From NCBI RefSeq assembly GCF_000801105.2, contig NC_079519.1, forward strand, positions 15,701,828 through 15,765,827: 64,000 nt of DNA, given 5' to 3'. Numbering within the stretch: position 1 is the stretch's first letter; every line of letters begins with the position of its first letter. This stretch comes from Raphanus sativus (taxonomy: Eukaryota > Streptophyta > Magnoliopsida > Brassicales > Brassicaceae). The notes below the pieces were generated by a model. The model did no database searches and had not been told where the DNA came from. It worked only from the letters and a program-made list of their open reading frames with translations. The translations under genes and the position numbers were made by a program. Of this stretch, positions 33,685-46,273 are shown one piece after another.

Positions 33685-34843
33685 TATGGCTGGGCAGTCG
33701 GGTTCTGTTTTAATCGGGTTCGGATTTTTATGGTTACCGAAAACCAGCCCCATTCGGATAATTTAAAAATTCGGTTCGGGATCGGTTCTGGTGCTCTTCG
33801 GTTCGGATCGGATTTGGTAAATTATTTTGGTTATGGTATAACCCGAAATACTATCGGTTTAAGTTTCAAATGGACTTTCGGTTCTTGAGTATATCGTTTG
33901 TACTAAATGTAACCAATACAAATCTACATAAATGGTAACTTACAATAAAAATAAGTAAGTAAAAGCATCAATTTCTCAAGAAATGACGTAAATTTGAAAC
34001 GAAAACCAAAACTATGAAATGACGTAAATTTGAAACGAAACGCTAACATCTTTATTGATAATAAAACAAAACAAAAGAGAGAATTCAAAGAAACCTAAAG
34101 CCAAAACCAAAACAAAAACCAAAATCAAAATCAAATGAGAAACATATTATTCAATGAAATCGAAAACCAAAAACTTAAATAAAATTTAAGGCTTCAACTG
34201 CAAGCACCATTGTCAACCTTCAACTACGAACTTCAAACTTCAATCTTCAAGACATAAGTAAAATCGGTTCTTTGATTTTAAAATACTTGATTTGTACATA
34301 TTTTGTAAACAAAATATAAGTAAAATCGATTCAACAATAAGAAATGAACATCAAACTTGATAATTCAAAATCAGACAAAAAATTAAACATATTTATCGAT
34401 AGGAATAAAATCAAATAAATGAAAGCATAAAACAAAAATCAATTTCTCATGAAATGAGAAACATTATTCAATGAAAACAAAACCAAAATATAAGAACTTC
34501 AAACATCAACGGCCACCTTCAACCATCAACTTTCATCTTATAGAACCACCAACCTTTATGTAATAAATAATAATTTGGATGTTCAATATTTCTTAGTGTA
34601 TTTTGGATACATATTGGAAATTGAGATCATGTTTGGTACAAGATCTTTTTGGGGTTTTGAATGTTTCGGGTTCTATCGGATATCCATTTAAATTCGGGTT
34701 CGGTTCGGATAATATCCATAACCCAAAATACCATAAAACAAGATCCATTCGGTATTTATGTCGGGTTCGGATCGGTTCGGATTCATTTTTATCGGTTCGG
34801 GATCGGTTCGAATTTTCGGGTTCAGTTTATTTGCCCAGCCCTA
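33685..34843. mobile_element. Non-autonomous hAT-like element
   Basis: 1159 bp flanked by the perfect 8-bp duplication CGGAGGGA (33677-33684 and 34844-34851). The terminal repeats are TATGGCTGGGCA and, at the other end, TAGGGCTGGGCA when reversed. Both ends carry GGTTCGG-rich subterminal repeats (33715-33890 and 34680-34825) and the middle is AT-rich. An 8-bp target duplication with GGGCTGGGCA-type ends is a known plant hAT pattern. There is no transposase frame; small plus-strand frames near 34600-34890 are translations of the subterminal repeats. Confidence 0.85.
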
Positions 34844-34851
34844 CGGAGGGA

Positions 34852-35258
34852 CTATTTTAATGGTTATTTTAAAGTCGCTGACAGACTATTTTGATTAAAT
34901 GTTTAAAGTCGCGGACGGACTATTTCGACGGATGATACGAATTAAGTATCTTCAGTAAAACTGCGATGTCTCGCATTTTCTTGAGGATACGTTTTTCGTT
35001 TTCTGGAATGTTTAAGAATCGATAGATTGAGAAAGAGAATTTTATTGAAAAAGTTTTGAAAATTTCGAACACAAGTGCGGGTAAACTTTTTTTTTTGTTG
35101 TTGTGGGAGTATACGAGTATATGCACCCACTCCCCCCCCCCCTTTTTGGCGAGGGGGATAGCTGAACTCGCTGGGTTTCGACGGCTGCCTACGTACCTCT
35201 TTTGAGGATCAAGCCATCTCGTAGTTCTGATTATGCCGCGAGTGTGTTTACTCGTCGG
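34852..35258. other. Tat A non-coding segment
   Basis: Contains repeated units of the form AAGTCGCGGACGGACTATTT (34872-34930), which also match the hAT target. A C-rich homopolymer run lies near 35130-35142. It stands where reverse transcriptase would be expected in a complete Tat element, but no RT motif was found on either strand. Confidence 0.5.
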
Positions 35259-36068
35259 TTAGTTTTTCGTCGACCGATTTAGTCGCGGGGTCGACGTTTT
35301 CCTTGGGATTTTCTCTTCCCTTTGAGTTGTGACGTCGTCTTTGGAGTCGGGGGCGGTTCCGATCTCCGAATCTGCTTCTGCAGAAGGCATTATTGTGCCC
35401 TTTGTTGGGGCATCTTCGGAGGAAGGTTGGGTTCGCTTGCGTTTAACAGTGGAGGTCGTCGTTACCTGCCTTAACTTATGCTCCGCTAGGAAACAAAGTC
35501 GATACTGTTTTTGACAACCCCAGATTGCGGCGACTCCAGTCCTGGTTGGGAATTTGACGCCCAAGTGATAAGTCGAGAGACCGGCCTTCATGGCGTTTAG
35601 TTATGGTGTTCCCATAATTGCGTTGTAAATAGCCGGGCTATCTATCACCGCGAAGTCAACTATCTTGGTGATGTTTTTTGCTATGACGGGTAGTTGGATG
35701 GATCCCAGGGTCACGGACGTTTGTCCGGAAAAACCCGTGAGCGGTTTTGGTACCAGAGTGATTTCTCCGAGTTCAACACCCATCCTTCTTAGTGTATCGC
35801 GGAAGATTAGGTTCACCGTGCTTCCGGTGTCGATGAATATTCTTGCGACTTCGAGATCTCTTATTACGAGATCAATGACCAAGGGGTCGCAGTGGGGCTG
35901 GTCGATTCCGCAAGCATCTTCTTCCGTGAACGTGATCGAGGCCCTCTGTCCGTCTCGAGGAGGAGATCGCGGAGGATACTTTGCAGTTGACTCGGCTATC
36001 CGTTGGTAAGCTTTGATGGCCGAGACCGAGTCCTTGCAGTACTGGGATCCTCCCATGATCATATTCAC
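35259..36068 (-). pseudogene. Tat A aspartic protease and post-protease segment
   Basis: The frame 36068-35601 carries the retropepsin site [12 protein letters not shown], then [20 protein letters not shown] and a C-terminal part ending [10 protein letters not shown]. It is preceded by [20 protein letters not shown], typical of Tat proteases. The next frame (35591-35259) starts MKAGLSTYHLGVKFPT and contains GVAAIWGCQKQYRLCFLAEH, the conserved link to RT in Tat elements, but ends in a Thr/Lys-rich tail with a stop and no RT. The two frames are separated only by a short break. The protease domain itself looks intact. Confidence 0.85.
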
Positions 36069-36267
36069 CCTTCTGCGGGAGTTATCATTCCCCCTATCGT
36101 CTGGTATTCTCTCGCGCTTTTCTCCGGCCAGATTTCTCGGTCAAGGACGGTCGAGGATTCTTAATTGTTTTTGGCGGACGGTCGGAGTCAAGGATTAAAT
36201 CCTTGACGCTGGTTACTCCAGAGAGTTCTCCGGCAAGCAATTTTGATGGAACTCGCAGTAGACGTTT

Positions 36268-37416
36268 TTATCGTAACTCTGGTAACGGTTCCACGTATTT
36301 CCCGAAGTTCTGCCCTGCTCCGTATTGACCGCGTAGTTGTGTGCGCCTTGGAGTTCTTTCCCCGTCGTGATGGACGTACTTGTCGTTACGAGAGGTTTTC
36401 TTTTTCGACTTCGGATCCACGTCTTTCGAAGAGTTCCTTGCCGGCTTATGTTTTTGCGACAGGACTTTCGTCTCTTCTTCGATCATTATGTAATACGAGG
36501 CTTTGTGGAGGGCGTCCTGGATTGTGCGAGGTTTTTCGAGCGTTATCCACTTTCTGAACTTCGACTTGTACCAGAGCGCCTTCCTGAGCGCGTCGATGGC
36601 GACTTTGTCGCTGATTCCGCTGACCATCGCCATGACCATAGACACCTTTGTCTCGGAGATCCGCGCGGTGAAAGGCGTTTTTTGGGCCACTCGTGGCGTG
36701 GTGGATCTGGGGCAGCACTCGTGGCGTGGTGGATCTGCGATTTTACGGTCCTTACTTCCGCAACAGTCTTGGTTATGTAATCGCGGAGATCTCGTATGTC
36801 GGGATCCTCTCCAGCGGTTTTCCGAGCTTGTCGGCGTTCGCGGCGAGTAATCTCAAGTTTGCCTTTCGGCAAGTTCCTCCGGTTCGACCCAATAGAGGTT
36901 TTCCTCTTCTTCCGTCATGGGTTTGTCGAACGGAGACTTCTCCCGAGCCGAACGGCTGCGGGTTCTCCTTGGATTGACGTCGGCATTTTCGTCGGAATCG
37001 TCACTGAGATCCAAGTCAATACGCTCGACTTCATCCACGTCAGTGTCCTTTTCGGACGGCGGAGGTTTCTCCGAGTTGCCTTTGGCGACAGGGGATATTT
37101 CGCTAGGGTTTTGTCCGGATGGACGTTCCTGCGAAGTTCCAGGCCTATCGTGTGGGGTTGCAAACTCGAGTCTCCTACCGTGGAGTTTCGTAGCTCCGCG
37201 AGGGAGGAGTGCGCGGGATCTTGCCGTTAAGGTTTGAACCTGTTTGGTCAGGGTTCCCACGAGTTTATCCTGCTCTTCCGACCTCTTTTCGTAGGCGGAA
37301 AGCAGCTTCTTGAACTCGTCAAGCGATGCGGCGTTGGCAGGTGCGTCGGCAGCGAAAACATCCGCAGTGGGAGTGTTCAAGGCGTCCTTGGGTGCTCCGT
37401 TTAAAGGAGTTTGCAA
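36268..37416 (-). pseudogene. Tat A gag (frameshifted)
   Basis: The frame 37416-36853 encodes the N-terminus: Ala-rich start, coiled coil ([36 protein letters not shown]) and an acidic stretch ([15 protein letters not shown]). It continues out of frame through 36872-36543. The last frame, 36690-36268, holds the gag core: [35 protein letters not shown] and [18 protein letters not shown]. Gag forms the particle. Two frameshifts near 36860 and 36680 break it. The region 36069-36267 between gag and protease lacks a clear zinc knuckle. Confidence 0.82.
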
Positions 37417-37482
37417 GTTCGCTGAATCGTCGTTCCTGTCTTGTTGAGCATGAGCTGGTCGTGAGTAAGATTGATCCGTACC

Positions 37483-37500
37483 CCCCTCCTTCTAGCGCCA
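37483..37500 (-). other. Tat A primer binding site (putative)
   Basis: Minus strand TGGCGCTAGAAGGAGGGG, three bases after the LTR end CCCACA. The equivalent site in element B (60032-60050) is TGGAGCTAGAAGGAGGGGG. I infer a primer site from position; the matching tRNA is not identified. Confidence 0.65.
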
Positions 37501-37503
37501 AAC

Positions 37504-38855
37504 TGTGGGAACCGAAATCGCACCGTCAATATTTCGTATATTTTAGGAAAGTAGGAAAACCCTAATTTCCCAGAAGGTCCCGGATTTCTGAGAAACCACA
37601 CGTCAAGCAATCAGAACACGGCAATAACGGAAAATAAAAATAAATCGTAAAAAAGAGAGCAAGAAGAAATTTATTCCGAATCTGCGTATGAGCGTTACAA
37701 CAACAAGGTAACGTGCTTCGGTTACGAGAGCTGTCGGCGAGATCCCTAGTTCTAATAACCGAAGGTGGCTAAACCTAATTGAGTCGCAGCTCGAAAACAA
37801 AAACGGAAAGTTGCCTAAATTGCTCTAAGTGCTAAGTTGCTCTGGAAAGTGATCCCTCTATGCCTCTCGCCTTGAACTCCTTTTATACTCTCTCCAAGGT
37901 CGGTTTACGCTTCTCCCTTTTGCCCTTAAGCCGTCATAGTCGAAAAATTGGGAATATTCCATTTTTTCCGATCTTCATGATTATCTGCGGAAAATTTCCA
38001 TTTTTTCGCGGAAACTGATGTTTATCCACCAAGCATAAACCGTCATAAGGTTTATGGGTTTTAAGAAATCGCAAGTGGGCCTCGAATCAAGTTTAGGACC
38101 TCTTTTGGGCCGTATTTTTGATTCGAGACTTTTTTTACGATTTTTCCGATAAGGTTAAGTTTCTACGGTTATATCGTAAACCAAACGGACGATTCCATTT
38201 GATCGAGAGATCAAGAAACGGATAGTCGTGAGTTGCGGAGAACGGCTATATGGATAGTCGAGAATGCATAGTTATATGTCGTATCGTCGTTTCGCAAGAC
38301 TTTAGACGTTTCGGAGAATGATCGATGCACGAACACTCGATTGCTACAGCGACCGAACTTTGTCCGCAGCGCGGTCGCTATAGCGACCGAGATCTATCCG
38401 CAGCTTGGTCGCTATTGCGGTTGTATTATAGTGACCGAGCGTTGTATCGTGATCCATTCGCTATAGCAACCGAGCTCTTATCCGTGACCCGATCACCATC
38501 GCGATCGGGTTTGTGACTTGGGTTATAGTCCGTTGTCCGAACGTTTGGAACCATCGCGAAGCTACGATTCTCTCAGGATGCTTGTTTGCGGATGTTTGGA
38601 CCTTTGATAACAATGTTCCGTTTGTTTTACGAAATTGTAAACTTTCTCAAGCCGTTTAATTAAAAAATTGTTGATTTCTTAAGTCGTTGATTAGGAAATC
38701 GTCGTTTTAAAGAATCATTCTTTTAAAACAAGATTTTTCCGTAAATTTTTCGTATAAGTTAATCTTTTCCGAAAAACCGTAAAAGATTTATAAGTAAATA
38801 ATTTTTAACGGAAATTTGGATGCCAACTTTGCCTTGTCCGATTTCGACCCCAACA
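37504..38855 (-). repeat. Tat A 5' LTR
   Basis: 1352 bp from TGTGGGAACCG to CGACCCCAACA, then ATGGT. It has about 38 bases near 38190-38225 that are missing from the 3' LTR, and a more degraded set of the GGTCGCTATAGCGACC palindromes (38365-38470). Confidence 0.92.
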
Positions 38856-39480
38856 ATGGTTTCGGACGCTTGGACGATGGATTTCAGTTCATGGCACAAA
38901 CCTGATCGCGATGGCGACCGGGTCACGAACACAAGCTCGATTGCTATAGCGATCGGATCACGGAACCACACTCGGTCGCTACGGTCGCTATAGCGACCAA
39001 GCTTCGATTACAGCTCGGTCGCCATAGCGACCGAGCTCAAGAACAAGTTCTGTCGCTATAGCGACCGAGCTCAAGATCAAGCTCGGTCGCTATAGCGACC
39101 GAGCGTACGTACATTAACCATTTTCCGAAACGTCCAAAGTCTTCCGAAACGACGATACGAAGTAAAACTATGCATTCTTGACTGTCCAATCTTCCGCAAG
39201 CCAAGGCTAACCATTTCTGGATTTCTTTATCTAATGGGATCATCAGCTTGGTCTACGACGAAACCGCGAAAACTTAACTTTATCGACGAAACCGCGAAAA
39301 CTTAACTTTATCGGAGAAACCATAACAAACGTCTCGAACCAAAAAACGGCCTGAAAGGTCCTAAACTTGATTCGAGGCCCACTTAAGATTTCCTAAAAAT
39401 ACCATAAATCTTATGACGGTTTATGCTTGGAGGATAAACATCAGTTTCTGCGGAAAAATGGAAACTTTCCGCAGATAATT
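38856..39480 (+). repeat. Tat element B 5' LTR, segment 2
   Basis: It continues LTR B after Tat A, starting with the second ATGGT copy. It aligns with the reverse of Tat A's LTR (GGCACAAACC, then TTCCGCAGATAA). It contains a dense palindrome cluster (38965-39105), with a perfect 24-bp palindrome at 39081-39104. It is interrupted at 39481 by Athila copy 2; the last five bases (ATAAT) match the first five after that element (ATAAC) at four of five positions. Confidence 0.8.
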
Positions 39481-40837
39481 GATATACCATGGATTTTACC
39501 CGTTTTTAACCATGGTATACTAGTATTTTATTGTATATTTAATCTGTTTTCTAGCCTGTTAGGTATGTTTTCAGGTTGAGGAGCATTTTGTGAGAAAGTG
39601 ATGTTTTGGGAGCATTTTGGAGTACAAGAGATGATACACCCGAGTTGACCATTCAAGACTAAGTCGGAAGTCAACATTGCGATTGCAATCGATCGATACT
39701 CATCCTGAGTTGTCGATCGATGTAGCTGAGAAGATCCGCGTACTAGAAGATTATAATCGATCGATACACATTCAGTGTTGTCGATCGATATCGAGGACAA
39801 AATGGTTTAGCCGACTACTTCACCAAGACTTCACCAAATTACGAGATTGCCCCTGACGAGTTTTTAACCTAATGGAAATGCTTAAATACTCCTGCAAAGT
39901 CTTTTTGACGGCAAGTTTTGAAACCCTTTGAAGCTTGAAGCTTTTCACAACCAAAGCAGAGGGTGTGAGAGAGAGACTAGAGTTTTATTTGTTTAAGAGA
40001 GATTGGAGAGATTTCTCATCTCCTTTTGTATTTCTACTTTATTCTATCTATGCAATTCTTTCATCTATCTATTGTTATAATTGTTTAGCTATGTCTGAGT
40101 AGTCTACTTGTTAGATCTAGGGTTTAAATAGGTTTGTGGGATTAGCCCCAAGCTATAATTGCTAAGTTGTGATACTCATCAAATGGATTGTACCCTATGC
40201 TTGTTTTAGAGTAGCTAACTAGAACATAGAACACTAGGATCTTAGATAATCTTGAATTATCCATTTGAGCGATGCCTGTTTCCCGTTGAGAAGAACGACA
40301 GTTCCTCCTTGAGACCTCGCGGTCATATTCGGTTCGCGCTTAGGCAGATCTAGAAGCCGTCGATCGATACCCTACTGGTAAATCGATCGGCGCCGCGAAA
40401 GGTGTATCGCTCGATATCTCAAAAGGATATCGACCGACTCTTTTTCTGTGTCATCATGCGAAAGGTGTGGCCAGAGATCTAGTCATTTTAACCAGTGATT
40501 CATTCACATATGTTAAGCGGCTGAGATCTATAGTATCATGCAAGCAACTTATTAAAGCATTTATAGAGATTATAATCTCCATTCCTGAATAGAAACCCTA
40601 TGTCTAGCACTCTTTATCCCATTTAAACAACCCTTCATATTGTTAGTTGGAGCAACTACCTTGCTCATTTTAGGATTTGTTATTTTCATTTCTATCATAT
40701 AAACCAACCTTGCCTAGGATTGATTAGTAGATTTTATTTAATTGGTTCCCTAGCTCCTCGTGATTTGATCCCTAAGTACTACAGTTGTACCTCTTATTTG
40801 AGAGAGTAAGCTCTACTGGGTAATTTGAGCACTATCA
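39481..40837 (+). repeat. Athila copy 2 5' LTR
   Basis: TGATATACCATGG to GAGCACTATCA, 1357 bp, with about five TCGATCGA palindromes (39688, 39714, 39756, 39780 and 40360 regions). Near-identity to the 3' LTR indicates a recent insertion. Confidence 0.93.
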
Positions 40838-40841
40838 AATT

Positions 40842-40859
40842 TGGCGCCGTTGCCGGGGA
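40842..40859 (+). other. Athila copy 2 primer binding site
   Basis: TGGCGCCGTTGCCGGGGA, tRNA-Asp type, four bases after the LTR; a perfect match to the Athila consensus as I know it. Confidence 0.92.
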
Positions 40860-40950
40860 GCTTTGATCGCCATTAGATTTAATCTTATTAATCTTAGGTT
40901 TTCTTTTACCCCCTTTCTTATTTAAATTTTTTTCTTGACTTTTCAGGTAC

Positions 40951-42891
40951 ATGCCCAGCAGTACCAGAAGCAACAAGGGAAATCAACTATTATTCTCAGA
41001 GGATCCTGCACACTTGGAACGCTAAATCCGCAAAGACCTACGCTCCGCATCGATCGACAGAACCGCATTACCGTCGACTGATACTCACGTTCAACAGTCG
41101 ACCGACACTCCGACAGCACCGTCGACCGATACCGTTCACCGATCTACATCGATCGATACTTCTAACCGTATACCGATCGACACTACTCCGCGAAGCATGG
41201 TCGCGATTGTATTTCTCACGCAGGGCGAGAATGGAAACCTGTATGATCAAGATGGTCATCTGCGTAATGCAACAGGTCAGAAGCTAGATGCACATGGAAA
41301 CATAATCCCTGAAACTGAAGCTGAGGCTACAGGAGAAGCTCAAAACTTGATCGTTAGCAGACTATAACCGTCGAGACGAGTACTACACCAACAGATCAGC
41401 TATTCGACTTCCAGAGATTCAGAAGCCGAACTTCGAGCTCAAGCCTCAGTACTACTCTCTCGTGTCTCAGATACCTTATTCTGGGCAATCACACGAGCAT
41501 CCTATGGACCATCTGGAGAGGTTCGAGGATCTTATCGATGCCATTCATATGGATGGAGTCCCCGAGGACTACCTACTCTGCAAGCTCTTCAAATACTCAC
41601 TGATTGGAGAAGCTTCGCACTGGCTCAAGCAGCTACCTACAGGATCACTGACATCCTGGGCCGACATCAAAAACGCCTTCCTGCGTAATTTCTTTGATGA
41701 GGCACGCACTGAAAAGTTAAGGAGCAAAATAGCCACTTTCGTGCAAAAGCCTAGTGAGACTTTTAAAGACGCGTGGATCAGATTTAAGTTCTTTCAGCGA
41801 GACTGTCCACACCATGGATTCAATGAAGTGCAGCTGTTAAGCACTTTTTACAGAGGTATCGCCTTAAGGTATCAGATGGCTCTTGATACTGCTAGTGAGG
41901 AGAACTTCAACACTAGGAATCCAAGAGAGGCTGTGAGACTTATTGAGAACCTAGCCAAGAGCAGCAGCACCAAGAACACTGACTCTGACAAGAAGAAATC
42001 GGTTGCAGCCATAGGTGAAGACTAGATGAATGAAGTCAGAACCAAGATAGATGCTTTACATGCATTTCTGGGACAACCAGTCTGCTCAGCTGAAGAAGAA
42101 GAGGCTAGAGAGGATGATACAGAGGAAGATGTGAACTACATTGGAGGTACTGGATTTTAGAGATATGGAAACCAGAGCGGAAACAAAAACTTTTTTGGCA
42201 GTGGTCAGAAGAGTAACTACAACCAGAGTTCACAGTATCAAAAACCTTTCACCAACACAAGGAACTTCGGCAACTCAGCTTACCAAAACCCACCGCCACC
42301 CACCCAAGAGAGTAAGTTTGATGCCATGATTGATAGAGTTCTGGAAGGTCAGCAGAAGCTTACAGTAGACTTCAATGGGAAGATTGATTCTGTCTTTAAC
42401 AATCTGACCACGAGGATAGATACCATCTGCACTCAAGTTAAGAAACTTGAGACTCAGATTGTCCAGACTGAAGACTCTATCAGGAGGATTGGAACTTCTA
42501 ATGAAGTAGGAGAAGGAAATAGGAAACACCACGTCAATGCTATCATAGATGATGATTTTTGGCAAGTGGTGAAACAGGAGAAGCTACAAGAAGGAGACTT
42601 TGAAGTGGAAAGTTCGCTAAGCCTCGGTGGATCGCAATGGTGTCGATCGACACCGACTAGTCCACATCGATCGACATCGACGATGTCTTTTCCGGATACG
42701 CTTGCAGACTGCAACGCAGTTAGGATTTCACACATGCTGAGTTCGCGGCTTCTCATCCATACCCACCCACCCACACCTACGAAGATATCGACCGACGAGA
42801 CGAGCCACTCGCCGATCGACACAATGAAGAGAACCGTATCGATCAATCCTATTCTCCACCTATCGATCGACACGCACCTCTCATATACCGA
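40951..42891 (+). pseudogene. Athila copy 2 gag (frameshifted)
   Basis: Start ATG at 40951. It has the same layout as copy 3. The gag core is intact in one 187-codon frame (41462-42025: HEHPMDHLERFEDLIDAI, LIGEASHWLKQLPTGSLTSW, FLRNFFDEARTEKLRSKIAT, RGIALRYQMALDTASE). Its upstream leader is interrupted near 41025 and 41355. Stops at 42023-42025 (TAG where copy 3 has CAG) and 42158 end it early. The coiled-coil and SID linker follow in frame 42326-42910. The differences from copy 3 are mostly one- or two-base changes. Confidence 0.85.
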
Positions 42892-45800
42892 GTGCAACTA
42901 CCATCGATAGACAGCAACCGAATCAATGCACTCAGACCCACACCGAAACCACAAGCTACCCCTACCGAAATAACTAGTAACCCTTCAGACACTACACCTA
43001 CATCAGAGGGAACTGAAGGAAGAAGGTTAAGGAGTCGGAAGGAGAAGATTCCTAAGAACCTTAAGAGGGAAGCTAATGAAAAGGAGATTGATGGTTTCAC
43101 TAAGAGAGTTATCGGAATCCCACCAGAGAAACCTTTTGAGGAGGTTTATTTCACAAAGAGATTGTGGATGTTCTTCAGAGAAACAAGGGAGACTGAAACT
43201 GACATTAGGAGAAGGTTTGACAACGTCAGAGAAGAGATGAGGAAAAGATTACTTTGCTAAAGAAGAGTGATCCTGGAAAGTTTGCAATACCCTGTGTGGT
43301 ACAAGGTATTGAATTTCCTCACGCACTATGTGACACTGGTTCATCAGTCAGCATCTTACCAAAGGTCATGGCAGACCATCTGGGCCTGCAAGTAGAGCCT
43401 TCACCACATCTTTACTTTCGTGGATTACTCTCAGAGAAACTCTGGAGGCTTCATCAAAGACCTAGAGGTACACATTGGTGATGCTATCGTCCCTGTGGAT
43501 TTTCATGTCCTAGACATCAAGCTAAATTGGAACTCTTCCCTCTTACTTGGAAGAGCATTTATGGCTACAGTAGGAGCCATATGTGACATGAAGACCAACA
43601 GGATGTGCTTGACTATGATAGATCCAGATATCCACTACGACCCTGTCAAGCTTGACAAACCACCAGCCAAATTAGTGGTACAGGAAGATGATACTGGTAT
43701 CATCGCAGTTTGTCATTGTGAAGTTGAGTACGAGACAGAGTACTCGGGATCGATCGACAGTACTTTGACGTCATCGATCGACACATTCAAGTCAGAGGAG
43801 ATCGACAACAACTATGGATTATCGATAACCGGATGATAAACTCGATCTACCAGATCATTGCTACCCGAATTTCGCCATCCCACCCAACCGAAAGGAAGAT
43901 GATTACTCAATAAGGAGTTGGGCAGATAGCGGATTTCATGAGAGTTTTGAAGTAGACACAGCCACCTCTTTCCACAGTGGAGACCACAGTGAAGAATATG
44001 ATGAAGACTATTGGGAAGAGAGAGCTTGGGAAATCTACTTGGAGAATGACAGATTTGCACCACAATCGATCGACAACAAACGCCCACCATCGATCGATTA
44101 TCTACTTCATCCAGCAAAACGACATCGTCCATCGATCGACATTGCCAGTATAATATCGATCGATATTAACCCGGACGACTTAAAGGACAAAAATCGGAAT
44201 TCACCGATTAGGGCAACACATGGGTATAAAAGGTTGACGACTCAAGCCACGAAAATTCAAAACTTTTCACCTTCTACCCAGCAGCTTCCAGCATTCAGAG
44301 TTTCATCAATGGAAGACTGCAACAACATGTTCAATCGATCCAACCGTGCAGCTAGACGTGCACCATCGACCGCCACCACCACACATCGATCGACACCTTC
44401 AACAGAGCTCAACCAAGATCTCATGAACCTTATGATATCAGGAATGTTTCACTAACACCTGATGAATTTGGAATTTTCAGGGACACAGATGGCTATGCAA
44501 GAGCTATGGATGGAAGAGTTCTGCACATAACCAGAGATGACATAGCAGACATCCTCCAAGTTGCCAATGGACCAGAAAACCTGTTCACACAGCAACGTAG
44601 CCATCCAAACATCCTACAACACGTCCAGGACAACCACAACAACACAAGGGAGGATCCAGTTCCTCAACACTTCGGTCCACCTCGTTCACAATCGATCGAC
44701 ATCGTTTCAACACCGTCGATCGACGGCGGATATCCAGGATCGATCGACAGACCGAGAGTCCGATCGCCCGACAGACGACTGGAGTTTGGACGACGTGCCT
44801 ACCGATGGATATCAGGAGATTCAAGTGGGGCTAAGGATGAATATGGTGTCTACAGAGATGAGTTTGGCTATGCTAGAGGAGTTGATGGTGAGATCATCCA
44901 TGTTACCAAGGAGCAAGTAAAGAGACTTTTGGATAGAGCATCCCTTTTTTCACAAAGGTTGCTTACAACTTCCAATACACACACGCCCTTCCCATGCATA
45001 CACACCCACCACCAGTGCCCTACAGTAGAGAGGAGGTGGATGATATGGTGACTGATGTATGGAGAGCTCAGGCGCACCTTGAGGCAAACATGCGCACATT
45101 GGTGGAAGACACTTTCCAGCCTTTGGATGTCAGTTACAAAGACTTCCAGAATGATATGGCTGAGATAAGAGTGGAGCTTGGAAACATATAACCACGCTTG
45201 AGAAAGAGGCTACGCCACCAGTATCGACCGACAGAGTACCTGTACCATCGATCGACATCGGCAAGACTACATCCATGGACCGACCGGAATGTTCATCACC
45301 TAAGAAAGATGAATGGGAGGTTGCTTACATCAATACACGGATTGGAGACGTCTACAGCCCTCTCAACAACAATGTCGAATGGTTAAGCAAGAGGATCGAT
45401 CTTCTACAGAAAGAGTTGGACACAATTCGCCAGAATGACAAAGCTAAGCTTGCTACTTTTTCATCGATCGACACATATACTTCATCATCGATCGACAAAA
45501 GGTTCGCAGAACTGGAAGATAGGATGAAAGCGTATGTAAGACATGATCTTCAGTTCCCCTATCCTGCGATGCCAACACACAATGTCACGACAGCTGGACA
45601 AGTTAGAAAGAGACATGAGCATTGTTCAAGCTTATATTGATCTCCGTGACAGCTACGAAGCATCGATCGACAGGCCAAGACCAATATCGATCGACAGCGA
45701 GCCACCACCAGCAAGAGACAGGCACTACAGCAGCAGTTGATGAACTTAAACTTGAGCTGTACGAGGCTATGGATGCTATGGAAAGAAGACTCAACGGGAC

Positions 45801-46273
45801 CTGTGATACCATTGACTACACTGTTACGAAAGGGTAACAGCCTCTGCAGAACTACTCGCCACATGAAGGCAATATACGTGCTCTGCAGTACCAAGGACAA
45901 TGTTCACAATCGATCGACACAAGGGATTCTGAGTCGACCGACAGACCCTCAGCGAAGTGACCGACGCGCATCTCGTAATCGATCGACACCTGAGTCTTTA
46001 GCAGACCGAGATCAGTTTATTAGGACAGGATCGATGCATTACAGAGTGAGCTAAAATTATTGTCCGTACACACCTACGACCATTGACAAGGAAGTTGACA
46101 AAATCGAATACATCGAGAATTCTGTGAGGAAACTTCAAGATACAGTCCTCCAGATAGATAAGAAGCAACTACAGCAGACGATGCCACAAGAAGCTTCGTC
46201 GCCACATGGTTCAACAGTAGGAGACACAAGATGATGATTGCTGTCCGGCAATCAGCAGTTTTGCACCCCATGA
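42892..46273 (+). pseudogene. Athila copy 2 protease and accessory region (frameshifted)
   Basis: Aligns end to end with the 1043-codon ORF of copy 3 and its C-terminal continuation. The protease site is at 43330-43365 (CDTGSSVSILPKVMADHLGL), and the frame is broken at 43254-43258 and again near 43410, 43834, 44190, 44640, 44800, 44950, 45190 and 45545 by small indels. Domain content is otherwise that described for copy 3. Because most of these indels are absent from copy 3, some may be sequencing errors, not true mutations. Confidence 0.82.

Larger units (their letters stand above)
30012..38855 (-). mobile_element. Tat-type LTR element A (gag-protease only), minus strand
   Basis: Two LTRs of about 1.36 kb (30012-31388 and 37504-38855) are flanked by the perfect 5-bp duplication ATGGT (30007-30011 and 38856-38860). 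On the minus strand the interior holds primer site, gag, protease and a short post-protease segment. It has no reverse transcriptase, RNase H or integrase. A plus-strand (antisense) ORF lies next to the 3' LTR, as in some other Tat elements. It is interrupted by a solo LTR (31791-32644) and a hAT-like element (33685-34843). Confidence 0.9.

Noticed and set aside
34603..34894. Two overlapping 77-85 codon frames
   Set aside because: They translate the GGTTCGG subterminal repeats of the hAT-like element and run over its end into flanking DNA.
36337..37237. Several 90-147 codon plus-strand frames
   Set aside because: They are antisense to the Tat A gag, which has clear gag motifs, and show no domain of their own.
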